Source: a bacterium (lineage in GTDB: Bacteria; Zixibacteria; MSB-5A5; GN15; FEB-12). Taken from it: a stretch of DNA of 64,000 bases. This document shows, piece after piece, positions 25,219 to 34,602 of this stretch; position 1 is the first letter of the stretch, and the number at the start of each line of letters is the position of its first letter. The stretch covers positions 62,001-126,000 of the forward strand of contig JADJGQ010000001.1 in the NCBI GenBank assembly GCA_016708025.1. The letters run 5' to 3'. Position numbers and translations under genes: made by a program. The notes below the pieces were generated by a model. That model was not told the DNA's origin. It worked only from the letters and a program-made list of their open reading frames with translations, and did no database searches.

Positions 25219-27035
25219 CCGACCTTGAAATCCGTCTCAATCTGTTTCAACCGTTTCCGGACATCCGAGGCAAACGGATAGTTGGGGAACTGCTCCAGCA
25301 GTAGTTTGTAGATCGACCGGGCCGTTTCAACCGTCGCCCGACTACCACTCAGCATATCAGCTTTTACTTTGAGGCCGTACGGTCGGTAGTACGAGTCGGT
25401 ATAGCCGCTGTCGAGTCTTTCGATGCTCTCCATGGCTGCCGCTGAATCGGCCATCTGCAGATTGACCAGAGTCAGGCGATAGAGGGCAACATCCGCCAGA
25501 ACATTGTTTTCGGCCCTTGCGATCCGGTCGAGCCAGATCCGCGTTGAGTCGTATGCCCGTCTTTCCTGTGTAAACAGCGCCTGGCCATAGTCTGACAGAA
25601 GGTCGGGGGCATCTTTCGCCTGGGTCAACACCATGATCAACTGCAATGCATCGTTGATGTAAAATCCGCTCGGATGGTCGACAAGCAGTTTTCGGAACGA
25701 GGTTTCGGCCGAGTCGTAGCGCCCTTCAAAGAGGTGAATCAGGCCAAGGTGAAACGAGCTTTCTTCCTCCAGGTCATCGGTCATCGGGTGTTCTCGCAGA
25801 AACGTGAAGGTTCGCCGGGCCGCCTCCAGATCTCCCATCCGAAGATAACAGAATGGACGATTTCGCTGGGCATCAACATACCCCATCCCGACCGGATAGC
25901 GCGAGATAACTGAATCAAAACAGGCGAGCGCTTTCGGGTAGTCGTGGAGCAGGCTGAAATAGATATCCCCGGCTTCAAACATCGCTTGTCCGCGGTCGGC
26001 ATCGCGCGGAGAACGAGCCGCCACCGTGTCGAACTGCGCAAACGCCTGGTCGGTCTTGCCGATTCGCGCCAGCGATCGGGCGTAGTAGAGGCGCGCCTCG
26101 ATATGTGAGGGAGAACCGCCGTGGCGACTGATGATCCACTCGCCAAATCGAGCCGCCTCGCTGTATAACTTGCGGTCGTAACACTGGCGCATCAGGTAGA
26201 CGAGGGATTGACCCTGCATCTTCTCGAGTGAATCTCGTTTAGTAGCAAAGGTAAACGCCTGATCGAACCGATTTGTCCGAATGTAGTAATCGGCCAGGAG
26301 TCTCACCACTCGGCTATTTTGCGTTGTTTGCGTTTCTGCCACCAGCAGTTTCTCTACTTCCTGCGATGACTCGGGGAAATCCAACAGCAGGATGATCCGC
26401 CGTTCGACCTCAACCGCCTCCATCGTCGTGTCAGCGGCCAGGACCGGGAGATACTCGGAAATCGCCGAAGCATATTTCTTGCGACTTTCCATCACCGCAC
26501 CGCGCTCCAGGGCGAAAAGCGTCGTATCTTTGCTCTGTTTGCGGAGTCGGTCGATCAATTCAAGCGCTTCATCCTCGAGTCCGTGCCGCAATTCACTGCG
26601 AACAACCAGCAGGTGGCGAGTTGGATCGGGCGTCGTAATCAATTTCTCGGCGGCCCGATAGGCCTCGATTGCTTTTTCTTCCATACCCTGATCAGCGAGG
26701 ACTTCGGCGAGTTCCAGCCGCAGGCTGATATTGAGCGGGGAGGACTCAATCTGTCGACTGACCAACGTTTCGATCTTCCCGTACTGCTTAAGCTGCCCAT
26801 AGCAGTTCTTCAGAAGATTGATGACCGTCTGGTTGGCGGTGTCGGTTTCGTAGACAACCTCCAACATTGCGGCAGCGGCCTCCCAGTTCTGATTCTTCAT
26901 CAACTGGCGGGCAGTGGTGAGGCGGCTGTCGGTCGCCGCGATTGGCTGTGCTTCAAGCATTCCCTGAGCAATAGCAGGGGAGAGGCCGGAAAGAGCCAGG
27001 ACGAAGGCAAGAGAGATCGTTCGGAGTATCATCAT
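25215..27035 (-). CDS. Secreted TPR-repeat protein
   Basis: The 606-residue protein has a signal peptide (MMILRTISLAFVLALSGLSPAIAQG) followed by about fifteen TPR-like helix pairs. Examples are NWEAAAAMLEVVYETD, KAIEAYRAAEKL, KALACFDSVISRYP, ARRTFTFLREHP and YDSAETSFRKLLVDHPSGF. It is probably periplasmic or attached to the outer membrane and acts as a protein-protein scaffold. Its ATG overlaps the stop of the DUF4175 gene (4 bp), so the two products are made together. Together with DUF4159 this order is common in FCB and related genomes, often next to MoxR/VWA genes, which are not present here. Confidence 0.85.
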   Translation of the reverse strand: MMILRTISLAFVLALSGLSPAIAQGMLEAQPIAATDSRLTTARQLMKNQNWEAAAAMLEVVYETDTANQTVINLLKNCYGQLKQYGKIETLVSRQIESSPLNISLRLELAEVLADQGMEEKAIEAYRAAEKLITTPDPTRHLLVVRSELRHGLEDEALELIDRLRKQSKDTTLFALERGAVMESRKKYASAISEYLPVLAADTTMEAVEVERRIILLLDFPESSQEVEKLLVAETQTTQNSRVVRLLADYYIRTNRFDQAFTFATKRDSLEKMQGQSLVYLMRQCYDRKLYSEAARFGEWIISRHGGSPSHIEARLYYARSLARIGKTDQAFAQFDTVAARSPRDADRGQAMFEAGDIYFSLLHDYPKALACFDSVISRYPVGMGYVDAQRNRPFCYLRMGDLEAARRTFTFLREHPMTDDLEEESSFHLGLIHLFEGRYDSAETSFRKLLVDHPSGFYINDALQLIMVLTQAKDAPDLLSDYGQALFTQERRAYDSTRIWLDRIARAENNVLADVALYRLTLVNLQMADSAAAMESIERLDSGYTDSYYRPYGLKVKADMLSGSRATVETARSIYKLLLEQFPNYPFASDVRKRLKQIETDFKVG

Positions 27036-30000
27036 TGGGGCGGCGCCGTCTCCGATTGCACAGGGGTGTTCTGTTTTTCCACCTGGAGCAAGGCACGGAA
27101 ATACGCCTTGATCTGCTCTTCATACTGCGGTGGGTATTTATCCCCAAGGAACTGCTTCAGGCGATCCTCGAACGCCGCGCGATCGTTCAGCATATCCGCG
27201 GAGAGCGCTTCGGGGAGGAAGACCGGATTATCGGAAGCGGTATTGGCTTTGCGCTGTTCGGTGAAATCTTTGCGCTGAAGCGAGCGAGTCGCTTCGAGCA
27301 TACGGGAATAAACGCGCAACTGGCGCTCGGTAGTTGCCGGCCCGATCTCGCCATCCTGCATATCTTCTTCGATCTCTTTCATTTCCTTGGCGATATCATC
27401 GAGACGACCGAGCACCTGGCGGGAATTGCCGAATTCACGCTCGAGTTGCTCCATCGACTTCCGCAGTGAACCCTGTTCGCCGGCCAGTCGCTCCAGTGTC
27501 TGGCGCCCCTCGCCCTGTTTCATCTGGCCGGGGTTGTTGCACTGCTGAGTCTGCTGATTGAGTTCGTTCTGTTTCTGGCTCATTTGCTCGAGTTTGGCCA
27601 TGTTTTTGTCGCAGTTGCCGCCCTTGTCGCAATTGCTCTGCTGTTCGAGCGATTCCATCATTCGAAGCGCCGCCAAATTGAGATTGATCATCGCGTTGCG
27701 CTGTTCATTGACTGCACGCATCCCCTGCTTTTCATCGAATTGCTGGGTGGCCAGTTCCATGTTCTGGGTCGCTTTCTGGATCAGGCCCTGCAGTTCGGAC
27801 GCGATAAATGGGGACTGTTTGCCGATCTCTTCGATCGAATTCTTCAGGCCGTTGCTGGCGGAAGTCAGGTCCTGCTGTTTCTCCGCCATATCCCGCATGA
27901 CCATCGATTGGGGACTGATCTCAGCGGCTTCTTTCAAAAGCGACTCCTGATTCGACGACAGGTAGTTGGCGTCATCGATCGCTCGACGCATTGCCCGCTT
28001 GACCGCCTCAGAATTCTCGCCTTTCATCGCCATCTGTTGCTGCTGCATCTCGGAGAGCATCTGGTGCAGTTTGCTGGAGGCCTGTTTTCCCTGCTCGGAG
28101 GCTTCTGACTTCTGTTGTTGCTGCAGCGACTGGCTCATTTGCTGCATATTCTGCTCGGCATCAGTCTTTTCGACCGCCTCGGCGAATTTCTGCGCTTCGG
28201 GAGATTTCTCCATCTGGGCGTCTTTCATCGCCTGGCGCATTTCGGCTACCTCTTTTTTGAGGTCTTCGAGTCCCTGCTTGATCTCTTCTTCGGGCTTGCT
28301 CAATTGAGGCAATTGATCGGAGGGAGCCTTTTCAGTCGACTCATTGCTTTGTTCCTGCCGCGCGACCAAGTCCTCGGCTTTACGCACCATCGCTTCCATC
28401 TTCTGTTCAAGCTGCATCTTTTTCAGCAAAGCGAGGGTCCGGTCCAGTCGTTCCATCATCTCTTTTTGTGACAGTTCGAACTGTTTCATCGCTTCGAGTA
28501 ATTTTTGGCGATCCATCTGTTTGAGCGCGTCCATCATCTTTTTCTGCGCATCGCGCATTTCGGGTGTGGCGACTTCTTCAAACAGTTTCTGGATCTGCTC
28601 CATTTTTTCCATGATCTCGCGGCTCATCAGCGCATTGTCTTTCATCTTTTCCATCGATGAATCCATATTCTGCGCCAGCTTTTCGATCTCCTGCAGCATA
28701 TCAGCGTTTTTCTCGGCGATCGCTTCCAGCTCTTTCTGCTGTTGCCAATCCGCGCGCTGGACCTGCTTGGACTGTCCTTCCAGTTTTCGTGCCGCGTTCT
28801 TGAGCCGCTGTACGAGGTCCTTACCTGTTTGGATCAGGTTCTGGGTCTGGTTGATGCGCTCTTTGTTTTCGCCTTCGGTCTCAGCGACCACTTCATCGAG
28901 TGATGGTATTCGCGCAATAAACTGACGCGACTTGCTGATCTTGGGACCGGTGATCCGGTCGTTGTCCGCCACTTCAAAATGATACTGCACGTAATCGCCG
29001 GGGAAGAGGTTGAGCTGATCCAGGTCCCAGTTGAATTCAACTTCGCCCTCGGTTTTGATCCGATCGGAGAAATTGAGTACTGCCACATGTTCCTCGGACC
29101 GGCTCCCCTGCGCGGTCACGGTATATTTCATCACCAGGGAGGTGAACCCGTAGTCATCGGAGATCCGAACCTTGAGCGGCAGAAGCATTTCATCAGTGAG
29201 GTTGGCATCAAATCCGGGATAGAGTACTTCCACGATTGGATATTCATCCGGAATGGCTGTGATGTAATATTCGATTGGATCAGGGTTGAGCTCGCCCAGA
29301 TGATCCTGCAGTCTGATATGGTATGATTGTGAGGCCAACACCTGGAGAGTCAATTCGCCGTTTTTTCCCTCGATAGTCAACGACTTCTCGGTTTTGTCAT
29401 CGAACACCAGATCGGCTTTGGCGACAGGGAGATTGGTCTCGATCTTCATGGTTACCCGGCTTCCGACGACCGCGGAAAATGACCCGTTGTTTTCATTCAG
29501 GGTCGTAGGGGCCAGACCAGTATAGTCCGGGTAGAAGACAGCCAGTTGGATATTATTGACTCGCGGACGGTCTACAACGTCGATCTTCTGGACTTCAGTT
29601 TTGATGCGACCGGCCTCAACATAGTAGTCAAGCGACTTGGCTACCTGGCGAAGGGTTAGCCCGATTGAAAGAGAGTCGCCATCGTTGCATACGAACTTGG
29701 GGAGCGATTTCAGTTGAACTTCAGAGGACTGCCAGCTTCCGTCGGCAAGTCGATAGTGTATGACCGCCTGGTCGGGGATTCGCGCTCCGAGGATAGCGGC
29801 GCCGATCGTGATGTCCTGATACTTCACCCATTCGCGACTCGCCGGGTTCGGGAGGACCTTGTACGCCAATGGCGGTGCGATCTCCGTCGTCGGATTGGAA
29901 TACACTTCATATGAATAACTGAAGAAGCCGGGGAAGAGGAACAGCAGCAGAAGGCCGAGTATTGCCGCTCCCGCGAGATAGCGTCCGGTTCGAACGACCG

Positions 30001-30442
30001 GATAATAGCTGACCACTTCGTCGAGACGCATCAAACCGGCACGTTCCATCGCCTGCTGTTCGGTCATTTCGATCAGTTCCGAGGAGTATCCCGGATCTTT
30101 CTGCATTCGCGCAAACTGGACAGCGGCGATCAGTCGGCCCTGAAGGTCTGGGTGTTTTTGCTCCAATGCTACCGCGACATGGTCGATACTCCCCTCGAAC
30201 AGTTTGACCAACGCATGGCGGGTGAAAAAGAAGATCGTCACTCCGGCGGAGACTGCCAGCAGTGACAACTTCAGCCAGACCGGAAGGACGGCAAACTGAG
30301 CAATGAGGGAGAGGCCGAGCCAAGTCAGCGCCAGCACCGTCCCGGTCACCACCAATCCGGCGATGAACATGATGATCCGCTGTTTCAGGAGGACGGCCCG
30401 GAGTTTGTCCAGCAGGTTAGCACGTGATTGAATTTTCGTCAC
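27032..30442 (-). CDS. DUF4175-family protein with long coiled coil
   Basis: The 1136-residue protein has two N-terminal membrane helices (about 22-46 and 50-70), a DUF4175-type region (KLFEGSIDHVAVALEQKHPDLQGRLIAAVQFAR), and a third helix near 155. A beta-rich periplasmic part spans about 180-510. The second half (520-1080) is an almost continuous Gln-, Met-, Lys- and Glu-rich coiled coil. Large, membrane-anchored proteins of this kind are of unknown function; the coiled coil suggests a long scaffold. It lies 92 bases downstream of the DUF4159 gene and overlaps the TPR gene that follows. Many plus-strand open frames across 27.0-28.9 kb are only complements of this repetitive stretch. Confidence 0.88.
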   Translation of the reverse strand: MTKIQSRANLLDKLRAVLLKQRIIMFIAGLVVTGTVLALTWLGLSLIAQFAVLPVWLKLSLLAVSAGVTIFFFTRHALVKLFEGSIDHVAVALEQKHPDLQGRLIAAVQFARMQKDPGYSSELIEMTEQQAMERAGLMRLDEVVSYYPVVRTGRYLAGAAILGLLLLFLFPGFFSYSYEVYSNPTTEIAPPLAYKVLPNPASREWVKYQDITIGAAILGARIPDQAVIHYRLADGSWQSSEVQLKSLPKFVCNDGDSLSIGLTLRQVAKSLDYYVEAGRIKTEVQKIDVVDRPRVNNIQLAVFYPDYTGLAPTTLNENNGSFSAVVGSRVTMKIETNLPVAKADLVFDDKTEKSLTIEGKNGELTLQVLASQSYHIRLQDHLGELNPDPIEYYITAIPDEYPIVEVLYPGFDANLTDEMLLPLKVRISDDYGFTSLVMKYTVTAQGSRSEEHVAVLNFSDRIKTEGEVEFNWDLDQLNLFPGDYVQYHFEVADNDRITGPKISKSRQFIARIPSLDEVVAETEGENKERINQTQNLIQTGKDLVQRLKNAARKLEGQSKQVQRADWQQQKELEAIAEKNADMLQEIEKLAQNMDSSMEKMKDNALMSREIMEKMEQIQKLFEEVATPEMRDAQKKMMDALKQMDRQKLLEAMKQFELSQKEMMERLDRTLALLKKMQLEQKMEAMVRKAEDLVARQEQSNESTEKAPSDQLPQLSKPEEEIKQGLEDLKKEVAEMRQAMKDAQMEKSPEAQKFAEAVEKTDAEQNMQQMSQSLQQQQKSEASEQGKQASSKLHQMLSEMQQQQMAMKGENSEAVKRAMRRAIDDANYLSSNQESLLKEAAEISPQSMVMRDMAEKQQDLTSASNGLKNSIEEIGKQSPFIASELQGLIQKATQNMELATQQFDEKQGMRAVNEQRNAMINLNLAALRMMESLEQQSNCDKGGNCDKNMAKLEQMSQKQNELNQQTQQCNNPGQMKQGEGRQTLERLAGEQGSLRKSMEQLEREFGNSRQVLGRLDDIAKEMKEIEEDMQDGEIGPATTERQLRVYSRMLEATRSLQRKDFTEQRKANTASDNPVFLPEALSADMLNDRAAFEDRLKQFLGDKYPPQYEEQIKAYFRALLQVEKQNTPVQSETAPPQ

Positions 30443-30534
30443 GACGTATCCCTCGTTACTGTGTCAGATCGCGTTGTACAATTCAAGTATCGGCAAGCCC
30501 GGGGGCCGAATAGATGCCATAAGTGTGTAAGTAC

Positions 30535-31281
30535 TTAATTCAACAGCGCATAGGTCAAAAGGTTCAGCCCCATGCGGAATGCCTCGGCCCGCTTTTCCGG
30601 CGGATCGTTGTGCACTTGTGAGTCCTCCCAACCATCGCCAATATCCGACTCAACCAGGAAATAAACGACGACGCGACCGTCGATCACAATGGCGTGACCG
30701 CGCGGCGCCTGGTTGTCATGTTCATGTATCTTGGGAGGACCGTTAGGAAAATCATAGAAACTATGGTAGATCGGGTGATCGAATGGAAGGTCAACCACCT
30801 GACGTTCTGGAAAGAGGGTGGCCATTTCGTCGCGGAACCCTTTGTCCATCCCATATGAGTCATTTACGAAAAGAAACCCACCTGCGAGCAGGTAAGTCCG
30901 GAGGCGTTCCTTTTCCTCGGCGCTAAACTTGATCACTCCATGTCCGGTGGCGAACAGGAATGGGTACTTGAACAGATCGGGGTCCATGATGGTCACCTGC
31001 CGTTCAAGTGTGTCGACCGGGAAATCAGTATTCTCTCTGACGAACCGAAGGAAGTTTGGGATCGCCGATGCCCCCCAGTACCAGTCACCGCCACCGGAGT
31101 AATGGAGCCGAGCGACACGAACCAACGATGGATTCGGGTCTTGCTGAGGCATCCGATAGTTTGACGTCGGTATCGGAATGGGTACCTGATTTCCGGGTGT
31201 GGTCTGACTGACAGTGTTGCCTGCCAAAGCAGCACCGAGAATCAGACTGCATATCGCAATTTTAGAGAATATCTTACCCAT
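30535..31281 (-). CDS. DUF4159-family secreted protein
   Basis: The 248-residue protein starts with a signal peptide (MGKIFSKIAICSLILGAALAGNTVSQ). The rest fits DUF4159: VRVARLHYSGGGDWYWGASAIPNFLRFVREN, the ATGHGVIKFSAEE segment, LAGGFLFVNDSYG, and an ending with ALLN. The fold is related to class I glutamine amidotransferase-like (ThuA-type) domains, but the usual nucleophile Cys is not seen at the elbow, where FATGHG is found. It is presumably periplasmic. It is the first gene of the DUF4159-DUF4175-TPR unit, whose role is not established. Confidence 0.85.
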   Translation of the reverse strand: MGKIFSKIAICSLILGAALAGNTVSQTTPGNQVPIPIPTSNYRMPQQDPNPSLVRVARLHYSGGGDWYWGASAIPNFLRFVRENTDFPVDTLERQVTIMDPDLFKYPFLFATGHGVIKFSAEEKERLRTYLLAGGFLFVNDSYGMDKGFRDEMATLFPERQVVDLPFDHPIYHSFYDFPNGPPKIHEHDNQAPRGHAIVIDGRVVVYFLVESDIGDGWEDSQVHNDPPEKRAEAFRMGLNLLTYALLN

Positions 31282-31452
31282 ACTTCCTAATATACGTCCA
31301 AAGAGGCGACTTCGACCAAAAAAGAGCGTCCTCGACCATACATCAGTTCGCTTTTGTTCATCAGGTTAACGGAGAATTAAGACTCGCGCAAAGGGCCGGA
31401 TCTTTTATATTTCCGAAACGGGATTCCATTCAGACAGGAAAACAGCCAGGTA

Positions 31453-33195
31453 ATGAGTCGTTCGTCACGTCAGCAATCATCTCCTTCAGGCCAGCCGTCT
31501 GCCGGTTTGTTCGCTAAGTCCAACCTGCAGAAAGGGGTCTATATACTGCTGGGTCTGGCAGTGGTTTATGCGATTGTGATGGTCGTCACGAACTGGTGGG
31601 TCTGTGATGACGCGTTTATCTCATTCCGCTACGCCAAAAACCTCATAGATGGCCATGGTTTGGTCTACAACCTGGGCGAAAAGGTTGAGGGGTACTCCAA
31701 TTTCCTTTGGACGCTGATCATTGCTCTCGGCATGAGGGTGGGAATTGACCCGGTACCACTGTCGCTGGTTCTGGGAGGGATATCTTTCCTCGCGGTGGTC
31801 GTAGCAACCGGTCTGACCTCACTCCGACTCTTTGGAGGCGACGGCCGGCAGAGGATCTTCCTGCCTGTCGCGGCGCTACTGCTACTGCTTCATCACGAGA
31901 TGCATGTTTACACCACCAGTGGCCTGGAGACAATGTTCACGACTGCCCTGGTGATGTTCGGATTTCTGACCCTGGTCACAGCCAAAGCGAATCGCGAACT
32001 GCTGGCTGCAGGATTTCTTCTCACCCTGGCTTCTTTGGCGAGACCCGATGGTCTCTTGTTTGCCGTGATGGGTGGAGTCTTTTTGCTGGTGACGGAACGA
32101 AAATTACGCCCATTGATCTGGTACGGGCTCCCGGTGGCACTATTGTATCTACCGTACTTCATCTGGCGGTATAGCTACTACGGTTTCTTGTTCCCGAATA
32201 CCTACTATGCTAAATCCGGCGATCTCTCTTATTGGAGTCAGGGATGGATCTATCTCTGGGTATATCTGAAATCGTACTACCTCCTTTTTCTGGTACCTCT
32301 GTCGGTTGCCGTCATTGCATTGATGCGGGTTCAGGGGAGCAAAGTAATTGAGAGCCCGCTTTGGCGAGGGTTTGTCCTGGCGCTGCTATTTGTCGTGCCG
32401 TACCTGATCTACGTGATGAAAGTCGGCGGGGATTTCATGTTCGGGCGATTCTGGATCGTCGTCACGCCGCTGTTACTATTGCTTATTGAAATGTCAGTTC
32501 GTGCGCTCGTTAAGAGAAGCGATCTGGCGATCGGTCTTACACTCCTGCTTGCGGCCATGATGTTGTTGCGGGTCGACCTGTACAAGGCCGAGCCGAAAGC
32601 GCAGATCTCCGGGATTGCCAATGAACCGGCGTACTATCCGCCTTCGCACTATGAGACGGCACGGATGCAGGGGGAGAAGTTGCGGCGGTATCTGGAAGGG
32701 CTCGATGTGCAGGTGGCGTTCCGCGGACAGCACGCCATGCAGGTTTATTACTCTGAAGTCCCCGTGGCGATAGAAGCCGCTACCGGTCTGACCGATTCAT
32801 ACATCGCTCACCTTCCGTTAGCCAAGCGCGGAAGGCCCGGTCACGAAAAAACCGCGCCGCTCGACTATCTTAACTCACGCGGGGTGGAGTTTATGCTGGT
32901 TGGGATCGCCGTACCAGGGAGTTTGGCTGATTCGCTGACCCAGATTTCGTTTGGGGGGTACTCTGCCCGAATCCTTCAATACAATGGTGAGGTGATGGAG
33001 AAACTTCGGCAATACCCGGAAGTACGGTTCATTGATATCCCGGGTTTTCTGGATACGTGGATCCCGCAGCTTCCGTATTTACCGCCAGACCTTGCCAAAA
33101 ACAGCTACGAGTTCTTCCAAGATTTTTATTTCCGCAGTACACCAGACCCAGTCCGTCAGGCGCGTTTCAGCGCAGCGGTCGGCCAGAAGAAGTAA
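31453..33195 (+). CDS. GT-C family membrane glycosyltransferase
   Basis: This 580-residue protein has about ten membrane helices after a 25-residue Ser/Gln-rich cytosolic start, and a soluble C-terminal domain from about residue 390. The first periplasmic loop carries WWVCDDAFISFRYAKNLIDG, with the acidic DD pair of GT-C enzymes, followed by GLVYNLGEKVEGYSNFLW. Both segments are typical of the arabinofuranosyltransferase AftB-like group and relatives that use polyprenyl-phosphate sugars. The donor and acceptor cannot be told from sequence. It is transcribed divergently from the DUF4159 gene and convergently with the SDR gene. Confidence 0.8.
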   Translation: MSRSSRQQSSPSGQPSAGLFAKSNLQKGVYILLGLAVVYAIVMVVTNWWVCDDAFISFRYAKNLIDGHGLVYNLGEKVEGYSNFLWTLIIALGMRVGIDPVPLSLVLGGISFLAVVVATGLTSLRLFGGDGRQRIFLPVAALLLLLHHEMHVYTTSGLETMFTTALVMFGFLTLVTAKANRELLAAGFLLTLASLARPDGLLFAVMGGVFLLVTERKLRPLIWYGLPVALLYLPYFIWRYSYYGFLFPNTYYAKSGDLSYWSQGWIYLWVYLKSYYLLFLVPLSVAVIALMRVQGSKVIESPLWRGFVLALLFVVPYLIYVMKVGGDFMFGRFWIVVTPLLLLLIEMSVRALVKRSDLAIGLTLLLAAMMLLRVDLYKAEPKAQISGIANEPAYYPPSHYETARMQGEKLRRYLEGLDVQVAFRGQHAMQVYYSEVPVAIEAATGLTDSYIAHLPLAKRGRPGHEKTAPLDYLNSRGVEFMLVGIAVPGSLADSLTQISFGGYSARILQYNGEVMEKLRQYPEVRFIDIPGFLDTWIPQLPYLPPDLAKNSYEFFQDFYFRSTPDPVRQARFSAAVGQKK

Positions 33196-33206
33196 GCTCG
33201 GTCAGC

Positions 33207-33968
33207 TCACTGCGTTTTGTGAGTGACGTAGGCGTTCGCCTGCGAGGTCGGGAGAATGATCACTTCGGCGATCTGGATATGCGCCGGGCGTTCGGCGACC
33301 CAGAGAACCGCGTCGGCGACATCCTCGGCGGCCAACGGCCTGAATCCCTGGTAGACCTTTTTGGCTCGCTCTTCATCTCCATGGAATCGGACCAGCGAAA
33401 ACTCTGTTTCGACCGCCCCGGGGTCGACAGTTGAAACACGGATCGGAGTATCTACCAGATCGAGGCGAAGTCCCTTGGTAAGCGCGTCGACGGCGAACTT
33501 GCTGGCGCAGTAGACCGAGCCATTAGGGTAAACATCGTGGCCGGCGATCGAACCTATATTGATGACATGACCTGACTGTCGTTTGATCATACCGGGGACG
33601 ACTGCGCGGGTACAGTACAGCAACCCCTTCACATTGGTATTGATCATCTCTTCCTGATCGGCGATGTCAGCTTCGTGAAGTTTGGCCAGGCCACGGGCCT
33701 TGCCGGCGTTGTTCACCAGGATATCAATGGCGGCAAAATCGGGCGGGATCGAAGCGACTGCCTGTTCCACGGCCAGCCGATCCTGAACATCCAATTCAAT
33801 CAAGTGGCACTTGGTCGGCAGTTTTGACGCAACGGCCTGCAACCGTTCGAACCGGCGTGCGGCTAGAACCAGCTTACAACCGGCCTGGGCGAATTTTTGA
33901 GCGGTCGCTTCGCCAATCCCTGACGATGCGCCGGTCACAAATACTGTCTTCCCCTGTAAATGAGACAT
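33207..33968 (-). CDS. SDR-family NADP-dependent oxidoreductase (YdfG-like)
   Basis: A classical short-chain dehydrogenase of 253 residues. The cofactor site is TGASSGIG (14-21) followed by an ARR after beta-2 that favours NADP. NNAG lies at about 85-88, the catalytic Ser in NIGSIAG near 137 and YCASK (about 151-155). The C-terminal DPGAVETEFS loop fits the YdfG group, which oxidises beta-hydroxy acids such as serine or allo-threonine. The substrate is uncertain. It is monocistronic and has a clear promoter upstream. Confidence 0.85.
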   Translation of the reverse strand: MSHLQGKTVFVTGASSGIGEATAQKFAQAGCKLVLAARRFERLQAVASKLPTKCHLIELDVQDRLAVEQAVASIPPDFAAIDILVNNAGKARGLAKLHEADIADQEEMINTNVKGLLYCTRAVVPGMIKRQSGHVINIGSIAGHDVYPNGSVYCASKFAVDALTKGLRLDLVDTPIRVSTVDPGAVETEFSLVRFHGDEERAKKVYQGFRPLAAEDVADAVLWVAERPAHIQIAEVIILPTSQANAYVTHKTQ

Positions 33969-33992
33969 GAATGGTCCTTTCCTGAGGCCCCA

Positions 33993-34021
33993 AATGTAGT
34001 CCCCCTTGACTGTTTAGTCAA
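33993..34021 (-). promoter_or_regulatory. Sigma-70-like promoter of the SDR gene
   Basis: On the minus strand -35 TTGACT (34016-34021) and -10 TACATT (33993-33998) are 17 bases apart. The -35 is part of the inverted repeat TTGACT-AAAC-AGTCAA. The rest of the gap up to 34323 shows no gene or further element that I recognise. Confidence 0.65.
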
Positions 34022-34323
34022 CCGGCAGGTCCCAGAACCGCTGCATTTCGCTATGGATGGCTGCTCATAAGGATGGCAATTCGCCCATAGTCTGAACAGG
34101 AGATTTGGGGCCAATAATCTCAGTGGTCTACTATCGTCGCTTTATATGGCTGTGATGCAACTACTTAATGTTTTCAGTGGAATGTTTGGCTGTCAGGAAA
34201 TTGCGGCATGGTATCTGCAAAGGGATAGTCAGGACAATTAAGGTTTATCTGGAATGCCCGATAGAAAGAGTATGGTACGAGTCCCATCCTTTCGGGCAGA
34301 CAGGAAGAATCGAGGACCGAACC

Positions 34324-34464
34324 ATGGCGACAGCAAAGAAACGAGTGAGCGGGATGCCCAAGAAGAACTATTGGCACCTGTACAGTCTGCAGAATCTTGA
34401 AGGAGATAAGTTGGCGAAGATAGTCAACAAGATACTGCGCAAGGAGTTTGTGCTTATCAAGTAG
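34324..34464 (+). CDS. Small basic protein, unknown function
   Basis: This 46-residue protein starts at ATG 34324, with GAGG about eight bases upstream; the frame stays open to 34168 but the added stretch reads poorly. The sequence is strongly basic (MATAKKRVSGMPKKNYWHLY at the start, KILRKEFVLIK at the end) and could bind nucleic acid. No family is recognised. A small CTCCGGAG palindrome plus T-run directly follows the stop and may terminate its transcript. Confidence 0.45.
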   Translation: MATAKKRVSGMPKKNYWHLYSLQNLEGDKLAKIVNKILRKEFVLIK

Positions 34465-34484
34465 TTCTCCGGAGGTTTTTTCAC

Positions 34485-34513
34485 TTGACAGCGGGTAGGG
34501 CCGGCGGTAGCTT
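34485..34513 (+). promoter_or_regulatory. Sigma-70-like promoter of the M23 peptidase gene
   Basis: A consensus -35 TTGACA (34485-34490) is followed after 17 bases by TAGCTT (34508-34513), 90 bases before the ATG. Confidence 0.55.
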
Positions 34514-34602
34514 CGAAACTTGAGTCGGCCGACGGGTCGCTCGTATTCTGTTAGTGGAAGGGACTTTGGGGAGGATTTGGTTTTTACGTTGGGGTTCATT
34601 AC

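Noticed and set aside
27035..28925. Several overlapping plus-strand open frames of 75-193 codons
   Set aside because: They are the complement of the low-complexity coiled coil in the DUF4175 gene, with Ser/Cys/Phe-rich translations typical of antisense to Gln/Lys/Glu codons.
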